DNA of 6,472 bases, taken from assembly GCA_964504155.1 (NCBI GenBank), contig CAZDCZ010000117.1, positions 1 through 6,472 of the forward strand, given 5' to 3'. The DNA comes from CAZDCZ01 sp964504155. Lineage in GTDB: Bacteria > Bacteroidota > Bacteroidia > Bacteroidales > UBA12077. The notes under the pieces were generated by a model. The model had not been told where the DNA came from. It did no database searches and worked only from the letters and a program-made list of their open reading frames with translations. How positions within the stretch are numbered: position 1 is the stretch's first letter; every line of letters begins with the position of its first letter. This document shows positions 1 to 5,637 of this stretch, in pieces. The translations under genes and the position numbers were made by a program.

Positions 1-193
1 CTGCCTTGCATATCGTATGTAAATGACTTGGCATTAAACAATAGGCAAAAACAATCAAGCCTTTATTCTTTATACAATATTGTAACGTATCAATTATAAG
101 TTTTTATGATTTGGACGAGTAAATATATCTACCCAGCCAACCGTTGTTACTGTTATAAAGTATGCTTTCACTTATCTTATATTTATCAGACAT
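1..193 (-). pseudogene. REP-associated tyrosine transposase, frameshifted, 5' part only (runs off left edge)
   Basis: Read on the minus strand from the ATG at 193-191, this encodes MSDKYKI, the N-terminus typical of one RAYT (IS200-like, Y1/HUH transposase) subfamily. The frame is lost between about 170 and 162. The homologous text YFITVTTVGWVDIFTR continues in a second frame (162 down to about 105). That frame ends at a stop at 96-94, and the original frame has a stop at 106-104. From 100 down the original frame resumes with LIIDTLQYCIKNKG, then a YCLMPSHLH segment carrying the metal-binding HxH motif (SHLH, 28-17). The two shifts therefore compensate; the second lies next to a run of five A residues. 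The rest of the gene, including the catalytic tyrosine, is outside the window. It resembles the truncated gene at 2141 (MSDKYKI start, AGCATACTTT block, W-D-FTR). Family membership is well supported; loss of function is inferred, and sequencing error at the homopolymer is possible for one shift. Confidence 0.8.
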
Positions 194-197
194 AAAT

Positions 198-205
198 CAA
201 ATATA
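198..205 (-). promoter_or_regulatory. Possible -7 box, TATATTTG, for the left-edge RAYT
   Basis: TATATTTG on the minus strand matches the Bacteroidota -7 consensus TAnnTTTG exactly. It ends 4 nt before the ATG at 193, so a start at the usual distance would give a leaderless mRNA. No -33 TTG is visible at the usual spacing, and the region is AT-rich, so chance is a real alternative. Confidence 0.3.
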
Positions 206-273
206 AACAAAATAATAAACATAAATGAAAATAACAACATGTATTAGCACAGAATATTTGCCGTTAATAAGCA

Positions 274-288
274 CCGACAACATGTCGG
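274..288. repeat. Short palindrome CCGACA-aca-TGTCGG
   Basis: A perfect 6-bp stem with a 3-nt loop. Its CGACAACATG portion (275-284) recurs in inverted orientation as CATGTTGTCG at 1088-1097, on the far side of the intact RAYT gene. This suggests the pair may mark the outer ends of one RAYT-plus-repeats unit. No U-rich tract follows, so it does not look like a terminator. Confidence 0.55.
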
Positions 289-310
289 CGGGGGCACATT
301 TGTTTGCGCA

Positions 311-344
311 TGTCTCGTTAATCTGCGTGTCTCATAAATACGCG
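311..344. repeat. Degenerate copies of the GTGTCTC half-palindrome
   Basis: Two direct half-units, TGTCTCGTTAAT and GCGTGTCTCATAAATAC, stand next to each other. The second (325-341) is identical over 17 bp to 1011-1027 on the other side of the intact RAYT gene, where it is half of a perfect hairpin. Here the partner arm GAGACACG is missing, so this appears to be a decayed REP-like unit. It lies about 50 bp beyond the RAYT stop codon. Confidence 0.6.
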
Positions 345-393
345 TCGTATTAACATCAATGTGAGCATCACATTTAAAACAGACATTTCATAA

Positions 394-948
394 TTATTCC
401 GATTTTTTCAAAACAAAAAAATCATCCGTTTCCCAATTTTGCGGATTGCTGCGGATATAATTCTCAATTTTTGTCAGTTCGTTTTGATTGCGGATAATAC
501 GATCGTAATAATTTTGTTGCCAAACGAACGATTTATTCCCTGCTTGTATTATTTGTTTGGTGCAAGCAGCTTTGAAACCGGCAATTACAGATGCTGTATT
601 ATTTTTTTGCCGACCGAAACTGTTTTTATATCCGAAAGTTTGCGGTATTTTGTTATTTTCCTGTGGCAGAACGGGATTATCAATAAAGAAAACCGTATGA
701 AAATGGTTGGGCATCACGCAAAACGCACCCAAAGAAACATTCTTTCGTATTTGTTCGGTTTTGAACCATTCCGTTTGAATAATTTTACCGTAATCGTTTA
801 ACAGCATTTCACTGTTTACTATTTCACCAAATTCACAAATATGTTTTGCCGTACAAACGGTAATAAAATATGCCCCTTCCGATGCATAATCATAGCCCTG
901 TAACCGATTTGACGTAATTTTATATTTGTTTTTGTATAATTCCGACAT
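394..948 (-). CDS. REP-associated tyrosine transposase (RAYT), apparently intact
   Basis: This 184-residue protein belongs to the RAYT branch of Y1 (IS200/IS605-like) HUH nucleases, which cut and rejoin single-stranded DNA at REP-type hairpins. Visible signature regions are: an N-terminal YDYASEGAYFITVCT strand (19-33); the metal-binding MPNHFH motif (79-84, with H82 and H84); the conserved FVWQQNYYDRIIRN block (141-154); and IENYIRSNPQNW (161-172), whose Y164 is the expected nucleophile. The length is normal for the family and no frameshift is seen. The ATG at 948 gives the typical MSELYKNKYKI start. It is a single gene, not in an operon, flanked on both sides by GTGTCTC-type palindromes (311-344 and 999-1087) that are its likely substrates. 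Activity is inferred from intact motifs; specificity for the neighbouring repeats is inferred from position. Confidence 0.9.
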   Translation of the reverse strand: MSELYKNKYKITSNRLQGYDYASEGAYFITVCTAKHICEFGEIVNSEMLLNDYGKIIQTEWFKTEQIRKNVSLGAFCVMPNHFHTVFFIDNPVLPQENNKIPQTFGYKNSFGRQKNNTASVIAGFKAACTKQIIQAGNKSFVWQQNYYDRIIRNQNELTKIENYIRSNPQNWETDDFFVLKKSE

Positions 949-952
949 ATTA

Positions 953-960
953 CAAATATA
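953..960 (-). promoter_or_regulatory. Possible -7 box, TATATTTG, for the intact RAYT
   Basis: On the minus strand TATATTTG fits TAnnTTTG exactly and ends 4 nt before the ATG at 948, the same spacing as in the left-edge RAYT. A transcript from it would start at or next to the ATG. No -33 TTG is evident at the usual distance. Confidence 0.3.
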
Positions 961-998
961 TAAATTTTATGCCTGTTTTAAAATATGAAAATTCCGTA

Positions 999-1087
999 GA
1001 GACACGTTGCGCGTGTCTCATAAATACACATGAATTCATTAATAAAAAGAGACAGCCGATTTAACCGAGACAGCCGCAAGCTGTCTC
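999..1087. repeat. REP-like composite: GAGACACG hairpin plus GAGACAGC hairpin, copy 1
   Basis: Two perfect hairpins of identical geometry (8-bp stem, 5-nt loop). The first is GAGACACG-ttgcg-CGTGTCTC at 999-1019, the second GAGACAGC-cgcaa-GCTGTCTC at 1067-1087. Between them lies an extra half-unit GAGACAGCCG (1049-1058). The arms share GAGACA and differ only at the stem base near the loop. The same ordered pair recurs at 1947-2020. This organisation resembles the paired REPs (BIMEs) that RAYT proteins recognise, and the intact RAYT gene starts about 50 bp away. The hairpins are seen directly; their role as RAYT substrates is inferred. Confidence 0.8.
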
Positions 1088-1115
1088 CATGTTGTCGCCA
1101 TCATTAAAATGCCAT

Positions 1116-1176
1116 CAGAAGAGCGTAGGTTGTGAAAATGACAAAACAGTTGGGCGTAGTGTAACTACGCCCAACG
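1116..1176. repeat. Palindromic repeat block B, copy 1
   Basis: The block begins CAGAAGAGCGTAG and ends in a perfect hairpin, GTTGGGCGTAGT-gta-ACTACGCCCAAC (1149-1175), with a 12-bp stem and 3-nt loop. A second, slightly diverged copy in the same orientation is at 1873-1944. No U tract follows, so a terminator role is unlikely. It lies 105 bp upstream of the antitoxin start. Confidence 0.75.
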
Positions 1177-1213
1177 AGGTTCCCAACTATAAAAATTCGA
1201 TAACCTAGAATAA

Positions 1214-1267
1214 GTAAATTTTATTCAAATTAATTTACATAATAAACATATTTGGTGTAAATTTACA
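1214..1267 (+). promoter_or_regulatory. Probable autoregulatory operator of the toxin-antitoxin operon
   Basis: Repeated GTAAATT/AATTTAC elements lie just upstream of the antitoxin gene. GTAAATT (1214-1220) and AATTTAC (1232-1238) form an inverted pair. TGTAAATTTACA (1256-1267) is a perfect 12-bp palindrome. ParD-type ribbon-helix-helix antitoxins usually bind such sites as dimers and repress their own operon. Assignment as operator is inferred from position and symmetry. Confidence 0.6.
1247..1254 (+). promoter_or_regulatory. Possible -7 box, CATATTTG, for the toxin-antitoxin operon
   Basis: Matches TAnnTTTG at 7 of 8 positions and lies 27 bp before the antitoxin ATG. A start at the usual distance would fall inside the 1256-1267 palindrome, which would suit repression by the antitoxin. 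No clear -33 element is seen. Confidence 0.35.
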
Positions 1268-1281
1268 TCAAAACAAATATT

Positions 1282-1521
1282 ATGGCACGACAAAGTATTT
1301 CATTTACGCAACCAAATGATGAGTGGTTAAAAGTTCAAGTTGATAATAAAGAGTATTCTAGCAAGAGTGAACTTGTAAACGATTTAATAAGGCAAGCTAG
1401 AAAGCAACAACGACAAATTGATTGGATAAGATTAAAATTGGAAAGAGCCGAAAATAGTGGCTTTACCAATGAGAATAGAAACCAAATATTAGCAAAATCA
1501 AAATCTTTACTTAATGACTAA
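1282..1521 (+). CDS. ParD-like ribbon-helix-helix antitoxin
   Basis: A 79-residue protein with the layout of type II antitoxins of the ParD/CopG group. The N-terminal strand RQSISFT (3-9) would form the DNA-binding ribbon. Two helices follow around residues 11-22 and 26-45 (YSSKSELVNDLIRQARKQQ). A charged C-terminal tail (46-79) would wrap and neutralise the toxin. It is the first gene of a two-gene operon: its last 8 bases, ATGACTAA, contain the toxin start codon, so translation is probably coupled. No Shine-Dalgarno sequence precedes the ATG. The operon likely represses itself through the palindromes just upstream. Family placement is by fold pattern and gene partner, not by a search. Confidence 0.85.
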   Translation: MARQSISFTQPNDEWLKVQVDNKEYSSKSELVNDLIRQARKQQRQIDWIRLKLERAENSGFTNENRNQILAKSKSLLND

Positions 1522-1801
1522 ATACAAATTAAGTAATGTAGCTAAAGAAGATTTAATCAGAATTCATCATTACGGAGTCGAAAAATTTGGAATAGTACAA
1601 GCCGATAAATATTTTGATTCTTTCTTCAAGTATTTTGATATTATTGCTCAACAACCTTTTTCTTTTGAATCAGTTGATTTTATTAAAACAGGATACAGAC
1701 GCTGTGTATGTGGCTCTGATAGTATTTATTACAAAGTAAGTAATGACATTGTAGAAATTATGACTGTAATTGGAAGGCAAGATTTGAACAATATTCTTTA
1801 A
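1514..1801 (+). CDS. ParE-like toxin (RelE/ParE superfamily)
   Basis: This 95-residue protein has the hallmarks of ParE-type toxins. It has an N-terminal YKLSNVAKEDLIRIHHYGVE strand-helix (4-23), a helical middle (27-45), and the C-terminal sheet GYRRCVCGSDSIYYKV (60-75) followed by IVEIMTVIGRQDL (79-91). The length is normal. Characterised ParE proteins poison DNA gyrase, while RelE relatives cleave mRNA on the ribosome. The GYRR plus short RQD ending favours ParE, but the target cannot be proved from sequence. It overlaps the antitoxin gene by 8 bp. No terminator is visible in the 70 bp after the stop. The pair sits between two direct copies of repeat block B and probably acts in maintenance or stress response; that role is inferred. 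Confidence 0.87.
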   Translation: MTKYKLSNVAKEDLIRIHHYGVEKFGIVQADKYFDSFFKYFDIIAQQPFSFESVDFIKTGYRRCVCGSDSIYYKVSNDIVEIMTVIGRQDLNNIL

Positions 1802-1872
1802 ATTAACTAAAGTACAGTTGGTAACAACAATTATAAGCAATGCCAATTAAGCATCATTCTCCTTAAATTTCT

Positions 1873-1944
1873 CAGATGAGCGTAGCATGAAAGAATAAAA
1901 ATAACAGTTTGGCGTAGTTTAACGGAGTGTAACTACGCCGAACG
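1873..1944. repeat. Palindromic repeat block B, copy 2
   Basis: Same orientation and order as 1116-1176: CAGATGAGCGTAG, then an A-rich spacer, then the hairpin GTTTGGCGTAGTT (1907-1919) pairing with AACTACGCCGAAC (1931-1943) over 13 bp with one G-T wobble. The loop is 11 nt rather than 3, containing an extra AACGGAGTG. It lies 71 bp after the toxin stop codon, so the two B copies bracket the toxin-antitoxin operon. Confidence 0.75.
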
Positions 1945-1946
1945 TA

Positions 1947-2020
1947 GAGACACGTTGCGCGTGTCTCGTTATAAATCCCACGTGTCTAGTTAATCAAACG
2001 AGACAGCTGCAAGCTGTCTC
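1947..2020. repeat. REP-like composite: GAGACACG hairpin plus GAGACAGC hairpin, copy 2
   Basis: GAGACACG-ttgcg-CGTGTCTC (1947-1967) is identical to 999-1019. GAGACAGC-tgcaa-GCTGTCTC (2000-2020) differs from 1067-1087 by one loop base. The spacer is shorter (32 against 47 nt) and holds a half-unit CGTGTCT. The flank GTTGTTGCCATCATT (2025-2039) also matches GTTGTCGCCATCATT (1091-1105), so the duplication extends beyond the hairpins. Confidence 0.8.
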
Positions 2021-2050
2021 TACGTTGTTGCCATCATTTTTACCGAATCC

Positions 2051-2117
2051 CCCGCTAGCGCGGATTTGCAATCCGGGCTATAAAGTATATAAAAGGCACG
2101 GAAAGAATTTCCGCGCC
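2051..2117. repeat. CGGATTTG-type REP-like palindrome pair upstream of the truncated RAYT
   Basis: Two hairpins: CGGATT-tgc-AATCCG (2061-2075), and GGCACGGAAA (2095-2104) pairing with TTTCCGCGCC (2108-2117) around a 3-nt loop with one mismatch. The segment CTAGCGCGGATTTGCAAT (2055-2072) matches CTAGCGCAGATTTGTAAT at 5638-5655 at 16 of 18 positions. It stands 23 bp before the ATG of the truncated RAYT, the usual place for a palindrome cognate to a RAYT. Confidence 0.7.
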
Positions 2118-2140
2118 AGCAATAGATAGAAAAATATTTA

Positions 2141-2341
2141 ATGTCAGACAAATACAAAATACGAGATAACGATAAAGCATACTTTGTAACATTAACGATT
2201 ATTGACTGGATTGACGTATTTACAAGAAAAGAGCAGAAGTTTTTTCCACTAAGATGCCCCGCCCAGTTGAAATTGCAAGGTCTACAAGGGCAGATTCAAA
2301 CCTTTCATTTATATCAAAATAGGTATTTTAACAGACAATAA
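2141..2341 (+). pseudogene. REP-associated tyrosine transposase, N-terminal remnant
   Basis: The first 33 or so codons (MSDKYKI, then AYFVTLTIIDWIDVFTRKEQ) match the N-terminus of the same RAYT subfamily as the broken gene at 1-193. From about 2238 the reading frame continues to a stop at 2339-2341, but the text (FFPLRCPAQLKLQG and onward) no longer resembles a RAYT. The HxH motif, the WQ block and the catalytic tyrosine are absent here and in the other forward frames up to the tRNA. A complete member would be roughly 150-200 residues; this is 66. It is most likely the residue of an internal deletion or replacement. A chimeric small protein is possible but unsupported. Confidence 0.75.
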
Positions 2342-2396
2342 AAACATCCTTTAAATTCTCAATATTCTAAAAAATATATATTGGTGTAATCTTAAC

Positions 2397-2423
2397 AAAA
2401 AAGCCACCTAAATGGGTGGCTTT
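2397..2423 (-). terminator. Rho-independent terminator of tRNA-Arg
   Basis: On the minus strand AAAGCCACC (2423-2415) pairs with GGTGGCTTT (2408-2400) over 9 bp with a 6-nt loop, and the T run continues to 2397. It begins 3 nt after the 3' end of the tRNA. Confidence 0.85.
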
Positions 2424-2426
2424 AAG

Positions 2427-2500
2427 TGAACTAGGGAGGAATCGAACCCCCAACCTTCTGATCCGTAGTCAGATACTCTATCCAATTGAGCTACTAGTCC
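2427..2500 (-). tRNA. tRNA-Arg, anticodon ACG
   Basis: The reverse complement folds as a complete 74-nt tRNA. The acceptor stem is GGACTAG with CTAGTTC (one G-T pair) plus discriminator A. The D arm is GCTC/GAGT, the anticodon arm TCTGA-CTACGGA-TCAGA, and the T arm GGGGG-TTCGATT-CCTCC. The anticodon ACG (complement of 2464-2466) reads CGU and, if A34 is deaminated to inosine as is usual for this tRNA, also CGC and CGA. The 3' CCA is not encoded. The gene stands alone, with its own promoter box and terminator, and its 3' end faces the accessory segment. Confidence 0.95.
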
Positions 2501-2512
2501 TGTTTGCGGTTG

Positions 2513-2520
2513 CAAAGATA
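2513..2520 (-). promoter_or_regulatory. -7 promoter box, TATCTTTG, for tRNA-Arg
   Basis: Exact match to the Bacteroidota -7 consensus TAnnTTTG, ending 12 nt before the mature tRNA 5' end. Transcription would begin a few bases ahead of the tRNA. No clear -33 TTG is seen at the usual spacing. Confidence 0.6.
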
Positions 2521-2611
2521 TAAAAAATATCTAAAAATAGTAATTATTGTTAAATTCTTTGTTTTTTTATTTGCACCCCGAATTATTGCTGAATATATAG
2601 TAGAAATTTAG

Positions 2612-2619
2612 TAATTTTG
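2612..2619 (+). promoter_or_regulatory. Possible -7 box, TAATTTTG, for the AsmA-family gene
   Basis: Matches TAnnTTTG exactly. A TTG at 2586-2588 could be a -33 element, though the 23-nt spacer is somewhat long. It would give a leader of about 155 nt before the ATG at 2781. The rest of 2521-2780 is very AT-rich, with no ORF or strong hairpin. Confidence 0.35.
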
Positions 2620-2780
2620 ATAAAAAAATAATTACTAAGATGTAACAATAAAATAAAACAGTTCATATAGTAGCAATATATTTAAATAATTAAAATAAAA
2701 AAAGATATTTTTTTGTTAATACAAATAAAATTTCACAATAAAAGCAGCAGATATTAATTAAATATATAAATTATAAACAG

Positions 2781-5624
2781 ATGAAAAAGATATTAAAAAA
2801 ACTTTTGAAGATATTATTGATAGTGATTATTTTAATAATTGCATTAATGATAATTGTTCCTTATTTTTTTAAGGACGCATTACTATCGAAAGTAAAAGAA
2901 GAAATTAATAAGAATGTAAATGCAAAAGTTGAATTTACCGATTTTAAACTTTCATTATTTAGAAGTTTCCCTCAATTAAATCTTGCATTAATAAATCTTA
3001 CTGTATGTGGAATTGATAAGTTCGAAGAAGATACCCTTATGTCGTTTCAATCGTTTAATGCAGAGGTTGATATCCTAAGTGCTATTAAGGGAAATGTAAA
3101 AGTTAAAGGAATTGTATTAGATAAACCTGTTATAAATGCTATTGTTCTAAAAGATTCTACTGCAAATTGGGATATTGTTCCTGAAACTGAGATTGATACT
3201 GTTATTGTAGAAGAAGTTATCGACACAGTTGAAGCTTCGGGAAGAGAGTTTAAAGTTGAATTGAGAAAATTTGAAATTAGAGATGCGGTAATTACATATA
3301 TCGATTCTACATCCGATATGAAAGCATCTATCGAGAATTTAGATTTCTTATTAAGTGGAAATCTGGGAATGAGTAGCACGAATCTGAATATAGTAACATC
3401 AATAGAGAAAATTAATGTTGTAATGGATGGAATAAAATTTCTGAAAAATGCAAGTTTTAATTTTGATGCCGAAATTGGTGCCGATTTAGAAAAAGGCATT
3501 TATACTTTTAAAGAAAATAATTTAGCCTTAAACGATATTGAATTAGGTTTCGAAGGTGTTGTAAAAATGCCCGAAGAAGATATTGATGTAGATGTTAAAT
3601 TTAAAACAAAAAAAACAAGTTTTAAGTCATTATTATCTATGGTGCCTGCAATTTATATGCAGGATTTTTCCGAACTTGAAACAAAAGGACAATTAATATT
3701 AGAAGGAAATGTAAAAGGTATATATTCTGAGCAAACAATGCCATCGGCTAATATAAAGTTATTGGTTAATAATGCTATGTTTAAATATCCCGATCTTCCC
3801 GAATCGGTCGATAATATTAATGTCGATTTAAGTGTTTTGTATGATGGTGTTAATGATAATAATACCAAAATTGACCTAAATACATTTCATCTGGAGTTAG
3901 CTTCAAATCCTTTCGATATGTCGATGCATATTCGTACTCCTATGACCGATCCTTATATTAGTGGTAATATTATGGGAGAAATAGTTTTAAATACCTTGGC
4001 AGATGCAATTCCTTTAGAAGATATGAGTATCGCTGGTAAGATTTTCGTAAATTTGAATATGGATGGAAATATGTCGCTTATAGAAAATGAAATGTATGAA
4101 GACTTTAAAGCTGATGGTGAAGTAAAACTTAACGATTTTGTTTTTACCAGTTCGGACTTGCCGCAAACTGTTTTTATAAATAATACTGTAATGAATTTTA
4201 CTCCTCAATATTTACAATTAAAATCGTTCGAATGTAATATAGGGCAAAGCGATTTTAATATGAGTGGTAAAATAGATAATTATTTAGCCTATGTTTTTAA
4301 CGATGAAATAATCTGTGGCAATTTCGACTTTTATTCATCAAATATAAATGCTAACGAATTTTTAGCAGAAGACGAAGATGCTACACAGAAAATAAGCGAA
4401 AGTGAAGTAAAGCAAGATTCTGTAACCTTGGCTGCAGTTGATACTGCAGGAGTTACTATGTCGGTTTTCGAAGTGCCTGCAAATGTGAATTTTATTTTGC
4501 GTTCAAAAATAGATCATATTTTATACGATAAATTAGATATAGAGAATTTAAAAGGGACTATTTTAATAAAAGATAGCAAAGTTAATTTAGATGGACTTTC
4601 AATGAATTTGCTCGATGGATATGTAGGTGTCAATGGTGAGTACAATACTCAAGATAGTACTAAACCTGCAGTTACTATGGGTTTGGACATTAGAAATATG
4701 GAGATACAAAATGCAGTAAAATCGTTTAGTATGCTCGATTCTCTTGCGCCTATTTTAAAAAATTGTAAAGGGAAAATATCACTTAAGTTCGATTATATTA
4801 GTTTGTTAGATTCAACTATGAGTCCGGTATTAAATTCGGTAGATGGATATGGACGACTACAATCTGATAATATTACAGTAGTAAATGTAAAAACATTCGA
4901 TAAAATTGCCGGTTTAATCAAGCTTAACGATAAATTTAATAATTCGTTTAAAGATGTAAATGTTAGTTTTACAATTAAAGACGGACGTATTACTATAAAG
5001 CCTTTTGATGTGAAAGCTGATGATATAAAAATAAAAATAGGAGGGTCGCATGGAATAGATCAAACTATGGATTACGATATTGCATTAACTGTCCCAAGAG
5101 AGAAATTTGGAGCTGCTGCTAATGCAGTTATGAATAATATGCTTGCCGAAGCTGCTAAAAAAGGAATAAAAGTAGAGCCCGGAAAAAATGTTAATATTAA
5201 CTTAAGAGTTTATGGCGATATTAACGAGCCAAAGATTGGTCTCACAAAAAATGAAAGTGATGATGCTACTAATAAATTAAAAGATCAAATTAATATAGAG
5301 ATAAAGAAAAAAGGTAAAGAAGAAGTGGCAAAACAAGCACAGAAATTAATTGATGATGCAGAAAAAAAAGCTGCAAAAATTAAGAGAGATGCACAAGCTG
5401 TTTATAATAAGTCGATAATAGAAGCCGATAAAAAGGCTGCGACAATGATTAAAGAAGGTGCTAAAAATGGATTATTTGCTAAAGTTGCTGCAGAAGCTGC
5501 TGCTAAAGAACTAAAAAAATCGGCTCGAAAGGAAGGAAGTAAAATATTGAAAAAAGCTAATGATAAGGCCGACAATATTGTAAAACAAGCGCGTATTAAA
5601 GCCGAAAATACGAAAAATGAATAG
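2781..5624 (+). CDS. AsmA-family inner-membrane-anchored envelope protein
   Basis: A 947-residue protein. A short basic N-terminus (MKKILKKLLK) leads into one hydrophobic segment (about 9-30) with no evident cleavage site, so it is probably anchored with the bulk in the periplasm. Residues 31-130 follow the AsmA N-terminal pattern (FTDFKLSLFRSFPQLNL, then a long beta-rich stretch). The middle is repetitive beta-strand sequence. About 655-823 matches the AsmA-like C-terminal region (GKISLKF, FDKIAGLIKLNDKF, DYDIALTVPREKFG, VNINLRVYGDINEPKIGL). AsmA/TamB relatives are thought to form groove-like bridges for lipid movement between the inner and outer membranes. Residues 824-947 form a Lys/Ala/Glu-rich, probably coiled-coil tail that I do not regard as standard for the family. 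The ATG follows an AT-rich leader without a Shine-Dalgarno sequence, and no operon partner is seen. The exact role is inferred from the family. Confidence 0.88.
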   Translation: MKKILKKLLKILLIVIILIIALMIIVPYFFKDALLSKVKEEINKNVNAKVEFTDFKLSLFRSFPQLNLALINLTVCGIDKFEEDTLMSFQSFNAEVDILSAIKGNVKVKGIVLDKPVINAIVLKDSTANWDIVPETEIDTVIVEEVIDTVEASGREFKVELRKFEIRDAVITYIDSTSDMKASIENLDFLLSGNLGMSSTNLNIVTSIEKINVVMDGIKFLKNASFNFDAEIGADLEKGIYTFKENNLALNDIELGFEGVVKMPEEDIDVDVKFKTKKTSFKSLLSMVPAIYMQDFSELETKGQLILEGNVKGIYSEQTMPSANIKLLVNNAMFKYPDLPESVDNINVDLSVLYDGVNDNNTKIDLNTFHLELASNPFDMSMHIRTPMTDPYISGNIMGEIVLNTLADAIPLEDMSIAGKIFVNLNMDGNMSLIENEMYEDFKADGEVKLNDFVFTSSDLPQTVFINNTVMNFTPQYLQLKSFECNIGQSDFNMSGKIDNYLAYVFNDEIICGNFDFYSSNINANEFLAEDEDATQKISESEVKQDSVTLAAVDTAGVTMSVFEVPANVNFILRSKIDHILYDKLDIENLKGTILIKDSKVNLDGLSMNLLDGYVGVNGEYNTQDSTKPAVTMGLDIRNMEIQNAVKSFSMLDSLAPILKNCKGKISLKFDYISLLDSTMSPVLNSVDGYGRLQSDNITVVNVKTFDKIAGLIKLNDKFNNSFKDVNVSFTIKDGRITIKPFDVKADDIKIKIGGSHGIDQTMDYDIALTVPREKFGAAANAVMNNMLAEAAKKGIKVEPGKNVNINLRVYGDINEPKIGLTKNESDDATNKLKDQINIEIKKKGKEEVAKQAQKLIDDAEKKAAKIKRDAQAVYNKSIIEADKKAATMIKEGAKNGLFAKVAAEAAAKELKKSARKEGSKILKKANDKADNIVKQARIKAENTKNE

Positions 5625-5637
5625 ATAAAAGAATAAA

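Noticed and set aside
439..801. 120-codon ORF on the plus strand
   Set aside because: It lies wholly inside the minus-strand RAYT gene, which has clear family motifs; its translation resembles nothing I recognise.
1149..1175. Strong block B hairpin as a terminator
   Set aside because: No T run follows on either strand and it recurs as part of a longer repeat; a REP-like repeat fits better.
999..2020. CRISPR-like array
   Set aside because: The repeats are self-complementary hairpins with unequal spacing and only two copies per set; there are no regular unique spacers and no cas gene.
2397..2500. Attachment site at the tRNA 3' end
   Set aside because: I found no second copy of the tRNA 3' end in the window and no integrase, so an att site cannot be supported.
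2595..2673. Direct repeat ATATAGTAG (2595-2603 and 2665-2673)
   Set aside because: Nine AT-rich bases repeated once in an AT-rich leader can easily arise by chance, and no partner structure supports a role.
3047..4208. Three minus-strand ORFs (3047-3499, 3653-3868, 4014-4208)
   Set aside because: All are antisense to the AsmA-family gene, with no recognisable motifs and Ser/Ile-rich composition typical of antisense reading of AT-rich code.
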